Assembly (NCBI GenBank): GCA_905181865.1
Contig: CAJIZG010000001.1
Coordinates: 186,001 to 250,000 of the forward strand
Length of the DNA: 64,000 bases
From: Urechidicola croceus
Lineage (GTDB): Bacteria > Bacteroidota > Bacteroidia > Flavobacteriales > Flavobacteriaceae
Direction: 5' to 3'
Positions 34,716 to 44,070 of the stretch are shown here, one piece after another. The position numbers were made by a program, and so were the translations under genes. Numbering within the stretch: position 1 is the stretch's first letter; every line of letters begins with the position of its first letter. The notes below the pieces were generated by a model. It had not been told where the DNA came from. It saw only the letters and a program-made list of their open reading frames with translations, and ran no database searches.

Positions 34716-35485
34716 TTGTTTTTCTTTATTTTTAATTCCTATGGTCAACAGGAAGAAGTTCTGCTTAAAGGTCAAATTATTGAATTTGATAACCCCATAA
34801 CTGACGCTCATTTATACAATACAAATACGATCCAAGGAACTTCATCTACAAACGACGGTAACTTTAGTATACATGTTCGTTTAAACGATACGCTTATTAT
34901 TTCTCATGTAAATTATTTCACGTTAAAAATTACTATAGACCAAAAGTTTTTAAATCAATACCCTTTGATTATTTACATGAAAGAAAAAACCAATCAATTA
35001 GATACGGTGATGATTCCAAACCACGACTTGACTAAAAACTTAAAAAAAGATTCCAATAGTAGGTCTAGAACTGCCAACCGAGATTCCATTATAGCGGACT
35101 TTCAGCGTTTAGCGAAATTGCCTACAATGAAAGTTTATAAAAATACAGAAGCGCCTCCAACGGTTAATGTAGATCCAACTCCTGGCGCTATAGGAGGTCC
35201 AATTACTGGTGGAGTTGGGGTTGGAGTGTTAATATTGATAAGAGACAAAGATGCAGAATTAAGACGTGAACATAAAACAAAAAGAAATTTCCCTAAAAGA
35301 TTATTGCAGATTTTAGAGTCACCTATTTTACAGAAACCTTAAAAATTCCTAAGGATAGAGTGTACCACTTTATTACGTATTGTGAAGAACGAAATATTAT
35401 GCAACTTTATAAAAAAAATGAACTCATAAAAATATTAACCATTTTAGAAGAAGAAAGTAACGTTTATTTAAAAATTGAAAAATAA
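34716..35485 (+). pseudogene. carboxypeptidase-regulatory-like secreted protein, frameshifted and without a start codon
   Basis: A paralogue of the intact gene at 61347. The region shows a signal-peptide-like stretch (TFLILFFFIFNSYGQ) with no ATG in front, only TTG or earlier non-start codons, then the domain LLKGQIIEFDNPITDAHLYN, STNDGNFSI, TLIISHVNY. Near base 35310 the frame closes at 35342 (RLLQILESPILQKP), while the next frame continues sensibly: DFRVTYFTETLKIPKDRVYHF, YCEERNIMQLYKK, EESNVYLKIEK, stop at 35483. Joined, this matches the length and tail of its paralogue. Lost start plus frameshift indicate a pseudogene. Confidence 0.65.
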
Positions 35486-35488
35486 GGA

Positions 35489-36436
35489 CTAACTCGTTTG
35501 TGAAACTTTTCTAAACACAAAATAAATTCCTATAAGTACCATAGGAATACTTAATATCTGTCCTGTGTTCATTAGCCACTCACCTCTTTCGTCAACTTGC
35601 GCTTTTTTGAGAAATTCAACAACGAATCGAATTGACCAAAGTAAAATCATAAACATTCCGAATAGAAATCCTGGTTTGTTTTTTTTATCTGTTTTCCAAT
35701 AAATAAACCATAGAATTAAAAAGACACCAATATAACTCATAGATTCAATTAATTGCGTAGGATATCTAAAAGGTATATTTTCCAAAACATTCTTATAGTT
35801 AGAACTATTGGCTAATAACTTATATCCCTTTTCAAAAGAGTCAGAACTAGTAATATTCATCACTTCTCTCTTTCCTATATCACTTCTAATAAATCTAAAT
35901 CCAATTGCAGAATCCGTTACTTTACCTACAATTTCAGAATTCATTAAATTTCCTAATCGCACAAATACGGCACCTGAAGCAACCGATATTACCACTCTAT
36001 CTAAAATCCATAATAAACTTTTATACTTGTACTTTCTTCTATAAAGTAGCATAGCAACCACGATTCCTATCGCTGCACCATGACTTGCTAAACCTGCAAA
36101 TCCTACAAATTCATACCCTTTAATAAATCCAAACATGGATCCATTAGGTGACTTTGCAATTGGTAAAAACACCTCTAATAAGTTGTTTTTATAACTATCC
36201 CAACTATAAAAGAAAACTTCTCCCAGTCTTGCTCCCAACAATGTAGCAATTACGATGTACATAAATAAAGAATCCACATATTCTAAAGGAACCCCTTCGT
36301 CCTTATAGATTTTCTTCATTATTTGAATCCCCAATAAAAATGCCACAACAAACATTAACCCATAGTATCGTATTGATAATGCCCCTATTTTAAAAATTTC
36401 TGGAGATGGATTCCAATCGATGGTAAGTTGTAACAT
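35489..36436 (-). CDS. lgt: prolipoprotein diacylglyceryl transferase
   Basis: A 315-residue inner-membrane enzyme with about seven spans. The start (SIRYYGLMFVVAFLLG) and the signature LGNLMNSEIVGK (canonical GRxGNFxNxE) mark Lgt, which puts diacylglyceryl on the lipobox cysteine of prolipoproteins. An insertion of about 40 residues between that signature and RYPTQLIES is larger than in E. coli. Ends 3 bases from the paralogue remnant on the other strand. Probably co-transcribed with cysS and yidD upstream. Confidence 0.93.
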   Translation of the reverse strand: MLQLTIDWNPSPEIFKIGALSIRYYGLMFVVAFLLGIQIMKKIYKDEGVPLEYVDSLFMYIVIATLLGARLGEVFFYSWDSYKNNLLEVFLPIAKSPNGSMFGFIKGYEFVGFAGLASHGAAIGIVVAMLLYRRKYKYKSLLWILDRVVISVASGAVFVRLGNLMNSEIVGKVTDSAIGFRFIRSDIGKREVMNITSSDSFEKGYKLLANSSNYKNVLENIPFRYPTQLIESMSYIGVFLILWFIYWKTDKKNKPGFLFGMFMILLWSIRFVVEFLKKAQVDERGEWLMNTGQILSIPMVLIGIYFVFRKVSQTS

Positions 36437-36489
36437 AAATAATTATTTTTTGCTAATATATACTTTTATACTGAATGATTCGTCTATTT

Positions 36490-36723
36490 TTAAGGTACTG
36501 GATCATAACCTCCTTTACTCCAGGGATGGCAGCTGAAAATTCGTTTTACACCCAACCATCCTCCTTTGAATAATCCATGCTTTTTCAGGGCTTCTAAGGT
36601 ATAACTAGAACATGTAGGAGCATAACGACAACTGGCAGGTGTATACGGCGATATGGTTATTTGATAAAACCTTACCACTAAAATAAATGGAAATATAATT
36701 ATTTTCTTTAAAATTTTTAACAT
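36490..36723 (-). CDS. yidD: membrane protein insertion efficiency factor YidD
   Basis: A 77-residue protein with the family hallmark [20 protein letters not shown] and [20 protein letters not shown]. YidD helps YidC insert inner-membrane proteins. Its N-terminal amphipathic helix ([16 protein letters not shown]) attaches it to the membrane. It begins 1 base after the cysS stop, which makes coupling likely; the usual partners rpmH and rnpA are not present here. Confidence 0.93.
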   Translation of the reverse strand: MLKILKKIIIFPFILVVRFYQITISPYTPASCRYAPTCSSYTLEALKKHGLFKGGWLGVKRIFSCHPWSKGGYDPVP

Positions 36724-36724
36724 C

Positions 36725-38206
36725 TTAATTTACAGAAAAGGTTGTTCCTTCTTTCCCATCTTTCAATTGAATTCCTAAGGTTAATAATTCATCCCTGATT
36801 TTATCCGACAGCGCCCATTCTTTATTCTCTCGTGCGATTTTACGCATATCAATAAGCATTTCCACAACCCCAGAAAGTTTATCTTCTCCGGCAGTATCAT
36901 CGGAACTCATATGACTCTGCAATCCTAATACATCAAATACAAATGAATTCATAGTCGATGTTAATATTTCTAAATCACCTTCTGAAATAGTAATCTTTCC
37001 TTCTACCAATAAATTGATAAACTTCACTCCTTCAAATAAATGCGCAATTAAAATTGGCGTATTAAAGTCGTCATTCATTGCAGTGTAACATTTCTGTCTC
37101 CACAATGCGATATCTAGTTTTGATTCCTTTACGGGTGTTATCTTTTTTAAAGATAGAATGGCCTCCATTAACTTATTAAATCCTTTTTCAGACGCTTCTA
37201 AGGCATCACTCGAAAAGTCTAAAATACTTCTATAATGAGCTTGCATGCAAAAGAACCTCGTAACTCCCGCGCTAAATGGTTTGTTCAAAATACTGTTCTC
37301 ACCAGATAAAATCTCTCCAGGCAAAATACTATTCCCAGTTGATTTAGACATTTTCTGTCCGTTTAAGGTCAACATATTTGTATGCATCCAATAATTCACC
37401 GGATTTTTATGATTACAGGCTTTTGCTTGCGCTATTTCACATTCGTGGTGCGGAAATTTTAAATCCAGCCCACCTCCATGAATGTCTAAAGTTTCACCCA
37501 GGTATTTTGTACTCATCACCGTACATTCTAAATGCCATCCTGGAAAACCAATTCCCCAAGGTGATGGCCATCTCATAATATGCTCTGGACTTGCTTTCTT
37601 CCATAAAGCAAAATCCTGTGGATTTTTCTTTTCTGATTGTCCATCGAGTTGACGCGTATTTGTTAACACATCTTCCATATTTCTTCCAGATAGAATTCCA
37701 TAGTGCTCGTCTTCATTATACTTTAGCACATCAAAATAAACAGATCCATTTGATTCATAAGCCAATCCATTATCTAAAATTGTCTTAATTGCCTCAATTT
37801 GTTCTACAATATGTCCTGTAGCAGTAGGCTCGATACTTGGAGGTAAAAAGTTGAAACGATCTAATATTGTATGAAAATCAACCGTATACTTTTGTACAAT
37901 TTCCATTGGCTCCAATTGCTCAATACGTGCCTTTGTAGCTATTTTATCTTCTGAATCATCATCCGTCAAATGACCTGCATCTGTAATATTACGTACATAT
38001 CGTACTTTATACCCCAAATGTAAAAAATATCGGTAAATCATATCAAAAGACATGAAAGTACGAACATTTCCTAAATGTACATTGTTATAAACGGTAGGAC
38101 CACAAACGTACATCCCTATAATACCATCGTTAATAGGTTTAAAAATTTCTTTTGATCTTGATAATGAGTTGTAAACTTTAATTGAATTTGTTTTGTACAA
38201 TTTCAT
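36725..38206 (-). CDS. cysS: cysteinyl-tRNA synthetase
   Basis: A 493-residue class I synthetase. Zinc-binding cysteine in [16 protein letters not shown] with its HLGN signature (HIGH box), WHLECTVMS and HHECEIAQA as further zinc ligands, and KMSKS in [11 protein letters not shown] short C-terminal DALR/anticodon region ends the protein. It charges tRNA-Cys in the cytoplasm. First gene of the leftward cysS-yidD-lgt group. Confidence 0.96.
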   Translation of the reverse strand: MKLYKTNSIKVYNSLSRSKEIFKPINDGIIGMYVCGPTVYNNVHLGNVRTFMSFDMIYRYFLHLGYKVRYVRNITDAGHLTDDDSEDKIATKARIEQLEPMEIVQKYTVDFHTILDRFNFLPPSIEPTATGHIVEQIEAIKTILDNGLAYESNGSVYFDVLKYNEDEHYGILSGRNMEDVLTNTRQLDGQSEKKNPQDFALWKKASPEHIMRWPSPWGIGFPGWHLECTVMSTKYLGETLDIHGGGLDLKFPHHECEIAQAKACNHKNPVNYWMHTNMLTLNGQKMSKSTGNSILPGEILSGENSILNKPFSAGVTRFFCMQAHYRSILDFSSDALEASEKGFNKLMEAILSLKKITPVKESKLDIALWRQKCYTAMNDDFNTPILIAHLFEGVKFINLLVEGKITISEGDLEILTSTMNSFVFDVLGLQSHMSSDDTAGEDKLSGVVEMLIDMRKIARENKEWALSDKIRDELLTLGIQLKDGKEGTTFSVN

Positions 38207-38704
38207 GCGTTTCTTTATTTTTTATTTTATGGTTGCATGCTGTTTGCTATTAATCATTCGCTTAAATGAGCAAAAATTCACATGCTCGTTTCATGGAATA
38301 AAAGACTGTTTTTTTCAGTTGTAAAAATACTAACATTTTTTCAAAGAAAAAGTTAAATATTCAAAGCATCTATTTATATAATCTTTTACTTGAAAAACGC
38401 ATTTATTTATTGAGAATTATCTCCTATCTAAAACAAATCACATTTCATAAATTCTGCTAATAAATAAAAAAAATATTCACCAAAGTATTCTTTCAATTTA
38501 TCTAATTGGTATTAGGTATTGATATAAAAGAATGATTATTTTTACGATGCAAGAGATACAGATTTTAATTTCATTCTATAATTACTTATATTGAAATTAA
38601 AATAAATAATTACACTGTACAAAAACTTTAATTTAAAGGATAATACAACGAGTTTTCAATACGTTATATTTTAATAGAATTCAAAAATAAATTAATTTAG
38701 AATT
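38207..38704. other. A/T-rich gene-free region with a 12-bp inverted repeat
   Basis: About 500 bases between divergent cysS and the 224-aa membrane protein gene. No coding sequence on either strand. It contains ATTTTAATTTCA (38562-38573) and its exact reverse complement TGAAATTAAAAT (38592-38603), 18 bases apart, 100 bases before the membrane-protein ATG, and a TATTTTTA near-promoter box at about 38537. Confidence 0.45.
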
Positions 38705-39379
38705 ATGAAATCATTAACCAGAACAGAATTATTAGGATATAGCTTACTACTATTCGTCTATGCCCTAGGTATCTATTTTGCGAATAGCGATGTTGTTTTT
38801 TTTGACACGCATATTGTACAAGAAGATGGATTTGCCGAATACGGCACAGCATTCATGCTATTATGCGTTTTTATATTAACAGGAGGACGCTTATTAAATT
38901 TAGGAAGCAGCAAACCGTTACTCTGGAAAATTGGGCTAGCAGGAATGACATTGGTCTTTTTATTTGGTGCAGGTGAAGAAATTTCTTGGGGACAGCGATT
39001 GTTTGGTATTGAATCTTCTGAATATTTTTTAGAAAATAATGCGCAACAAGAAACCAACCTCCATAATATGATGGTAGGTGAAACCAAAATCAATAAATTA
39101 GTATTTAGTCAAATTTTAACTGTTGTTTTAGTTATCTATTTATTGATATTACCAATACTTTATAGAAAAAAAGAGTGGGCTAAAAACTTAGTAAACAGTT
39201 TTGGGGTTCCAGTTGCTCGTTGGAGTCATACAACTGCATTGGTTTTGGCTACTGGGATGCTAGAATTTATGAAAAGTTCAAGTAGGCGATGGGAACTCTA
39301 CGAATTAGCGTTTGGAGTAATCTTCTTTATCATATTTTTAAATCCTTTAAATGATTCCATTTATAAAAAGGAAGGTTAA
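38705..39379 (+). CDS. uncharacterised membrane protein with EEISWGQR motif (224 aa)
   Basis: A 224-residue protein with about six hydrophobic segments (residues about 9-26, 46-62, 74-92, 132-153, 170-187 and 199-215). A striking polar cluster, GAGEEISWGQRLFGIES followed by NAQQETNLHN, lies at about 90-122 right after the third span; such conserved E-E-W-Q-R and N-x-H-N residues at a membrane edge suggest a catalytic or ligand site. No named family recognised; uncharacterised membrane proteins with this motif occur in other bacteria to my recollection. Its stop and the start of the pentapeptide gene share TAATG, so the two are coupled. Confidence 0.7.
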   Translation: MKSLTRTELLGYSLLLFVYALGIYFANSDVVFFDTHIVQEDGFAEYGTAFMLLCVFILTGGRLLNLGSSKPLLWKIGLAGMTLVFLFGAGEEISWGQRLFGIESSEYFLENNAQQETNLHNMMVGETKINKLVFSQILTVVLVIYLLILPILYRKKEWAKNLVNSFGVPVARWSHTTALVLATGMLEFMKSSSRRWELYELAFGVIFFIIFLNPLNDSIYKKEG

Positions 39380-39952
39380 TGGCAAATGTCTATTTTAAAA
39401 ATAAAATATATAGCAATAAAGATTTCCCTAAGCAAAGATTACCAGTAGCAAAATATGATCAATGTATATTTAAAGACTGTACATTTGGGCAAGGTGACTT
39501 ACCAAACTGTACTTTTATAGAACCTGAATTTATAAATTGTAATTTAAGTTCCGGCTTAATAAAACATACATGCTTTCAAGAAGTTGAATTTACTGAATGT
39601 AAAATTCTAGATATTAAATTTAATCAATGTAATCATTTTTTACTGTCAATACGTTTTAACTCTTGTCTGCTCAATCTCTCTTCTTTTCATCAATTGAAAT
39701 TAGTTAGGACACTATTTTCTAATTGTAAACTTCATGAGGTTGACTTTACAGAAAGTAATTTAAAAAAAAGTGAACTTTGATAATTGTGGACGCAACAAAG
39801 CTGTTTTCGATCAATCCAATCTGGAATTATCAGATTTTAGCACTGCGGTTGGTTTTGAAATAAACCCGACTTTAAACAGACTTCAAAACGCGAAATTTTC
39901 TAAACATAACTTGGAAGGGTTATTGGCAACCTTTAAAATTAAAATAAAATAG
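39379..39952 (+). pseudogene. pentapeptide-repeat protein interrupted by an A8-tract frameshift
   Basis: Residues 1-133 read in one frame (ANVYFKNKIYSNKDF, CIFKDCTFGQGDL, CKILDIKFNQCN, HEVDFTESNLKKSEL, stop at 39778-39780). The tract of eight A at 39762-39769 ends this frame; dropping one A joins it to the other frame, giving SNLKKVNFDNCGRNKAVFDQ and SDFSTAVGFEINPTLN to TAA 39950. The joined protein (190 residues) has the right-handed beta-helix repeat A(D/N)LxX throughout, as in Qnr/McbG proteins that mimic DNA and shield topoisomerases. It could be a pseudogene, a sequencing error, or a slippage/phase-variable gene. Translationally coupled to the membrane protein upstream. Confidence 0.7.
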
Positions 39953-39956
39953 CAAT

Positions 39957-40529
39957 CTAGTTAGATACAAACCTATTCAAGAAAAGTATGAATAGTTTAT
40001 ACACCAATATTCCGATGATAGTTCCTATTAAGAATCCGAATAAGACGTCAAACGGAAAGTGAACTCCTATGTAAATACGGCTATATCCTACAAAAAGTGA
40101 CCATACTATCAAAAACAAGGCGAAATATTTCACTTGCTTTCTAATCAATAAACTAAAAAATACCACGATTGCCATAGATGTTGAAGCATGTGCTGAAAAG
40201 AAAGAATATTTTCCTCCGCAGGTTGGCTTTACCAACCTTATTAGTCCTTGTACGGTTTCATCATGACAAGGTCTTAATCTACCAAATCCATATTTAAACA
40301 AATTTGCTAATTGATCTGAAAAGGTGATTAAAATTGCCAGAAAGAGTAATGAAAAGAGCATTTTCTTTACTCCGTAATTTTTATAAACTATAAAAGCCGC
40401 AATTACATAAACGGGCAAAGAAGTAATACTTGTGGTCATAAACATCCAGAAGCCATCCCAACCTTCACCCCCCAATCCATTTAAGAATATGAGTAATTCT
40501 GTATCAATTTCTATTATTCTTTCTAGCAT
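39957..40529 (-). CDS. PAP2-family membrane phosphatase
   Basis: A 190-residue membrane phosphatase with about five spans. The three catalytic motifs of type 2 phosphatidic acid phosphatases are present: KYGFGRLRP (K-x6-RP), FSAHAS (SxH) and SRIYIGVHFPFDV (SR-x5-H-x3-D). Such enzymes dephosphorylate undecaprenyl diphosphate or lipid phosphates at the periplasmic face; the substrate cannot be fixed. Six bases separate it from the upstream isomerase, so it may be the tail gene of the leftward isomerase operon. Confidence 0.87.
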   Translation of the reverse strand: MLERIIEIDTELLIFLNGLGGEGWDGFWMFMTTSITSLPVYVIAAFIVYKNYGVKKMLFSLLFLAILITFSDQLANLFKYGFGRLRPCHDETVQGLIRLVKPTCGGKYSFFSAHASTSMAIVVFFSLLIRKQVKYFALFLIVWSLFVGYSRIYIGVHFPFDVLFGFLIGTIIGILVYKLFILFLNRFVSN

Positions 40530-40535
40530 TAATTT

Positions 40536-41645
40536 TTAATTAGGAGGAAACAACTCTAACTCAAATATTAAATCAGATTTTGGTGGTATTCCACTCATTC
40601 CCTGTTCTCCATAGCCCAAATGATAAGGAATAAACAATACTGCTTTATCTCCAAACTCCATTTCTTGTAATCCTTCTTTAAAACCTTGAATTAACTGTTC
40701 ATTCATACTATATGTGCTTGGAAACGGATCGTAATACTTTTGTTGCTCTTTCATTGAATCATATATATCATATCGTTTTGCAGTCTCTTTATTATTTGTA
40801 GAAAAAAGTCTTCCATCAGTAAAATAAATGGCATAATCAATTCGAATAGCAGTTTCAAGTGCTGGTTTAGGCCCCTCACCCTTTTCCAATATATAAATTT
40901 TAAATTCCGGCGATAACTCTCGTGCTTTCTTTTTGATTTCCTCAAATTGAGCAACGGTATTGGCCTGAATCTTTTTTAGTTCCTCCGCTTTCTGCCTTGC
41001 TTGTTCAAAAGATGTATTCAAAGCCTTAAATGCGTTAAAATTTTTAGCTTCTCTTCCTATTCTTAGGATATTTAACTTTGAAATTACCGCACCTACTATT
41101 AAAGTATTGGCTATATCTTGTCCTTTTACTACGGAACCAAAAATAGCATGTTTCCCATCTAAATGTCCCTGTGGTGATAAGGTTATAAAAAATTGACTTC
41201 CGTTCGTTCCTGGCCCAGAATTCGCCATAGACAAAATACCTGGTTTATCATGCTTAAATAAAAAGTCTCCGTTTTCATCTTTTGGAAACTCATCGGCAAA
41301 TTTATACCCTGGATTTCCTGTTCCTGTCCCTAAAGGACACCCACTTTGAATCATAAAATCATTTTGACCTCCGTTTGCTATACTTTTTACCCTATGAAAA
41401 TTCAACCCATTATAAAAAGGTTTTCCTTTTATAGAATCTGGTACTTTCTCATTGGTACCTTCTGCCAAAGAAACGAAATTTCCTACCGTTGCTGGAACTT
41501 TTGTAAACTCCAACTTCAAAACGATAGCACCTTCAATGGTTTCGATGACAGCATAAAGGCCATCTCCCAAATCAGGATATTTAGATTCTCCACAAGAATA
41601 CAGCACGAGTAAACAAATGAGTAAAAATGATTTTACAATTCTCAT
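40536..41645 (-). CDS. dual-domain peptidyl-prolyl isomerase lipoprotein: cyclophilin-FKBP fusion
   Basis: A 369-residue lipoprotein (lipobox VLYSC, residues about 14-18). Residues about 30-200 are a cyclophilin domain (GAIVLKLEFTKVPATVGNF, MIQSGCPLGTGTG, MANSGPGTNGSQFFI, LDGKHAIFGSV). A helical linker (about 205-245) follows, then an FKBP domain at about 250-369 (IRIDYAIYFTDGRLFSTNN, LIQGFKEGLQEMEFGDKA, YGEQGMSGIPPKSDLIFEL). Proteins combining both immunophilin families are known from flavobacteria. It would assist proline isomerisation of exported proteins in the periplasm. The order gldI, FKBP, this gene, PAP2 suggests a leftward operon. Confidence 0.9.
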   Translation of the reverse strand: MRIVKSFLLICLLVLYSCGESKYPDLGDGLYAVIETIEGAIVLKLEFTKVPATVGNFVSLAEGTNEKVPDSIKGKPFYNGLNFHRVKSIANGGQNDFMIQSGCPLGTGTGNPGYKFADEFPKDENGDFLFKHDKPGILSMANSGPGTNGSQFFITLSPQGHLDGKHAIFGSVVKGQDIANTLIVGAVISKLNILRIGREAKNFNAFKALNTSFEQARQKAEELKKIQANTVAQFEEIKKKARELSPEFKIYILEKGEGPKPALETAIRIDYAIYFTDGRLFSTNNKETAKRYDIYDSMKEQQKYYDPFPSTYSMNEQLIQGFKEGLQEMEFGDKAVLFIPYHLGYGEQGMSGIPPKSDLIFELELFPPN

Positions 41646-41665
41646 AACTCGATTTAATAAAGGCT

Positions 41666-42370
41666 TTATTTAATTTCTAAAAGTTCTACTTCAAAGATTA
41701 AGGGCATAAAAGGCTTAATTGCTCCTCCTGATCTCGGGTTAGCACCGTATGCCAATTCTTGAGGGATAAAAAATTTGAATTTTGAACCTACACTCATTAA
41801 TTGCAATCCTTCAGTCCAACCTTTTATAACTTGTCCTACTCCAAACTCACTTGGTTCTCCTCTATCTACTGAACTGTCAAATACAGTTCCGTCCGTCAGA
41901 GTTCCATGATAATGAACTTTTACTCGCGATTGGAGTGTTGGTTTATCTCCACTTCCTTCAGTCATTACAATATATTGCAATCCACTAGCGGTTGATTGAA
42001 CCCCTTTCTTTGTTTTGTTAGCAGCAATAAAAGCCTCTCCTTCTTTTTTTGCTTCACCAAAGTTCTCTGCTGCTGCACTAGCAGCATCTCTTTGCTGTTT
42101 CGCAGTGAAATATGCACTAATAATCGATTTGATTGCACTCTCTTCAATCATTGCTTCTTCTGATGACAACCCATTTTTAATACCTTGCACCAACAAATCT
42201 TGATCAACTTCCTCAAAACCAGTTTTCAAACTTGTAGCCATGTCCAATCCAATGGCATAACTAACTGAATCTAATTCTGTATCTAATGATTTTTTAGTTA
42301 CTCCTTGTCCACTACATGAAAACAATACTGCGGCCACTACTACTATTACAGATAAATTTACTACTCTCAT
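41666..42370 (-). CDS. FKBP-type peptidyl-prolyl isomerase lipoprotein
   Basis: A 234-residue lipoprotein (lipobox VLFSC at about residues 16-20). An FkpA/Mip-like N-terminal helical dimerisation part (VSYAIGLDMATSLK, KNGLSSEEAM) precedes the FKBP domain (VKVHYHGTLTDGTVFDSS, EFGVGQVIKGWTEGLQLM, YGANPRSGGAIKPFMPL) at about 125-234. Aromatic active-site residues of FKBP are preserved, so isomerase activity is expected. Periplasmic. Thirteen bases separate it from gldI. Confidence 0.92.
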   Translation of the reverse strand: MRVVNLSVIVVVAAVLFSCSGQGVTKKSLDTELDSVSYAIGLDMATSLKTGFEEVDQDLLVQGIKNGLSSEEAMIEESAIKSIISAYFTAKQQRDAASAAAENFGEAKKEGEAFIAANKTKKGVQSTASGLQYIVMTEGSGDKPTLQSRVKVHYHGTLTDGTVFDSSVDRGEPSEFGVGQVIKGWTEGLQLMSVGSKFKFFIPQELAYGANPRSGGAIKPFMPLIFEVELLEIK

Positions 42371-42382
42371 TCTTTTTTGTTT

Positions 42383-42910
42383 TTATTTTAAATTTATTAA
42401 TTGAACCCTATAAATTAAAGGCTGGTTCATACCTATTTTATCTTTATCCCCTAAAATTCCTAATGCGCTATGCGAAGGAAATAAAAAGGAAACTTCTTCT
42501 CCTACTTTCATTATTTTAAGCCCACTTTGCAATCCTAATTCAATTTCCTCTTTGTCAATTTTATATTGAACTTCTCCGAGTGCATCATAGGAATACAAAA
42601 TTTCATTTCTCAAATTTAATATTTCGTAATTAAATACAACCTCATCTCCCAATACAGGTCGCTTTCCTTCTTTTAATTTCCGCTTTGTATATGCATACCA
42701 AAACCCACTACTCGATGCTATATACGTTTTGCTAGAATCTTGCGCAATATAGTATTTTATTGCTGCTTCTTCAAGAGCATTTACATTCTTATTCCTTTCT
42801 ACAGATTCCTCAAAAAAAGAATCTGTATGATGAGAGACAGGTCGTCTGGGATCTGGCTCTGAACATGAGAAAATGATCATCAACAATACTAACCAAACAC
42901 CGTTAAACAT
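42383..42910 (-). CDS. gldI: gliding-motility-associated FKBP-like lipoprotein GldI
   Basis: A 175-residue lipoprotein (lipobox IIFSC at about 12-16, then SEPDPRRPVS). An FKBP-like domain follows with ELGLQSGLKIMKVGEEVSF and the end QPLIYRVQLINLK. GldI is an essential component for gliding and type IX secretion-linked motility in Flavobacterium johnsoniae; the C-x-x-P-x-x-RRPxS start is its typical look. No other gld genes lie in the window. It overlaps the upstream nrnA by 8 bases, so the two are translationally linked. Confidence 0.88.
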   Translation of the reverse strand: MFNGVWLVLLMIIFSCSEPDPRRPVSHHTDSFFEESVERNKNVNALEEAAIKYYIAQDSSKTYIASSSGFWYAYTKRKLKEGKRPVLGDEVVFNYEILNLRNEILYSYDALGEVQYKIDKEEIELGLQSGLKIMKVGEEVSFLFPSHSALGILGDKDKIGMNQPLIYRVQLINLK

Positions 42911-43931
42911 CCGTTTTTTTTAATTCTAATTCATATTCGGGAAGTAGACTTTCAAATTTATGTGCTGTTCCTTCTAATGTTAATTCCGATCTACCTCCAG
43001 CAGCATTATCATGACCACCTCCGTTGAAGTGATTTCGAGAAAATTGATTCACAGAAAAACTCCCTTTCGATCTTAAAGAAATTTTTATAATCTTTTGTTC
43101 TACATCCTCAATAAAAATAGCCGCAAAAATAATTCCTTCTAAAGACAAGGCGTAATTCACAACACCCTCCGTATCTCCTTTTTGAAAATTGTTCTGATCT
43201 AATTCAGCCTGAGAAAGTAAAATGTATGCTGTTTTATAACTTTCCACTAATTTCAAATTTCTCAATGCACATCCAAGAAGTTGCAGTCTTCCATACGAAT
43301 TTGTATCATACACCTGATTATGGATTTGAGCGTTATTTGCCCCCTTATCAATTAAACTCGCAATAATTCTATGCGTAGTGCTCGTAGTGGATGGAAATCG
43401 AAATGATCCAGTGTCTGTCATGATACCTGTATATAGACAACTAGCTATAGCTTCATCCACTTTATCTACCGCTCCTAATTTTTCTAAAAAATGATAAATC
43501 ATTTGACTTGTTGAACATATGGAGGTATCAGAATAAATATAATCCGTTAAATCGGTATCTGGTTGCTGATGATGATCGATCATAACAAAAGTTCCCTTAA
43601 ATTCTGCTACTGTTTTCGCCATGTCTTCACCTATACGATGTAATACATTAAAATCAAGTAAAAAGACAATAGAAGCCTTATTCAAAACTTTTTTAGATTG
43701 ATTATTTTGTTTGTCAAAAAATTTAACTGTTTCATTACCTGGCAACCACTTCAGAAAACTTGGATAATCATTTGGAGCAACGACACATACATCATGTTTT
43801 ACTTTTAAAAAATGATACAAGGCCAACGAAGACCCTATTGCATCTCCATCAGGATTTCTATGTGGTATGATGGATATACTTTGTGGTGTTGAAAGCAACT
43901 CCTTAATTTGTTCAAATTGAGTATTAGTCAT
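42903..43931 (-). CDS. nrnA: DHH-family nanoRNase / pAp phosphatase
   Basis: A 342-residue DHH/DHHA1 protein. DHH-type metal motifs: HRNPDGDAIGSSLA, FLLDFNVLHRIG, MIDHHQQPDTDL, then the DHHA1 domain with GGGHDNAAGG. NrnA degrades short RNA oligonucleotides and 3'-phosphoadenosine 5'-phosphate. First gene of the leftward nrnA-gldI-FKBP group. The 140 bases to the divergent ndk gene hold the promoters of both. Confidence 0.92.
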   Translation of the reverse strand: MTNTQFEQIKELLSTPQSISIIPHRNPDGDAIGSSLALYHFLKVKHDVCVVAPNDYPSFLKWLPGNETVKFFDKQNNQSKKVLNKASIVFLLDFNVLHRIGEDMAKTVAEFKGTFVMIDHHQQPDTDLTDYIYSDTSICSTSQMIYHFLEKLGAVDKVDEAIASCLYTGIMTDTGSFRFPSTTSTTHRIIASLIDKGANNAQIHNQVYDTNSYGRLQLLGCALRNLKLVESYKTAYILLSQAELDQNNFQKGDTEGVVNYALSLEGIIFAAIFIEDVEQKIIKISLRSKGSFSVNQFSRNHFNGGGHDNAAGGRSELTLEGTAHKFESLLPEYELELKKTDV

Positions 43932-44070
43932 AGGCTGCGAATATACAACTTTAATGCAATTTAATTATTTCGACTAACAGGTAAAATTCATTAAAAATAA
44001 CATCTATTCAAGCATGTCATTTTAGAAAAGAAAACGGTACATTGGTGTCCTGAAATTTAAAACAAAATAA

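Noticed and set aside
38520-38700. Inverted-repeat region as insertion sequence end
   Set aside because: No transposase, no target duplication and the repeat is A/T-rich and short.
41346-41612. Rightward frame opposite the dual isomerase gene
   Set aside because: It is an antisense shadow of a conserved cyclophilin domain.
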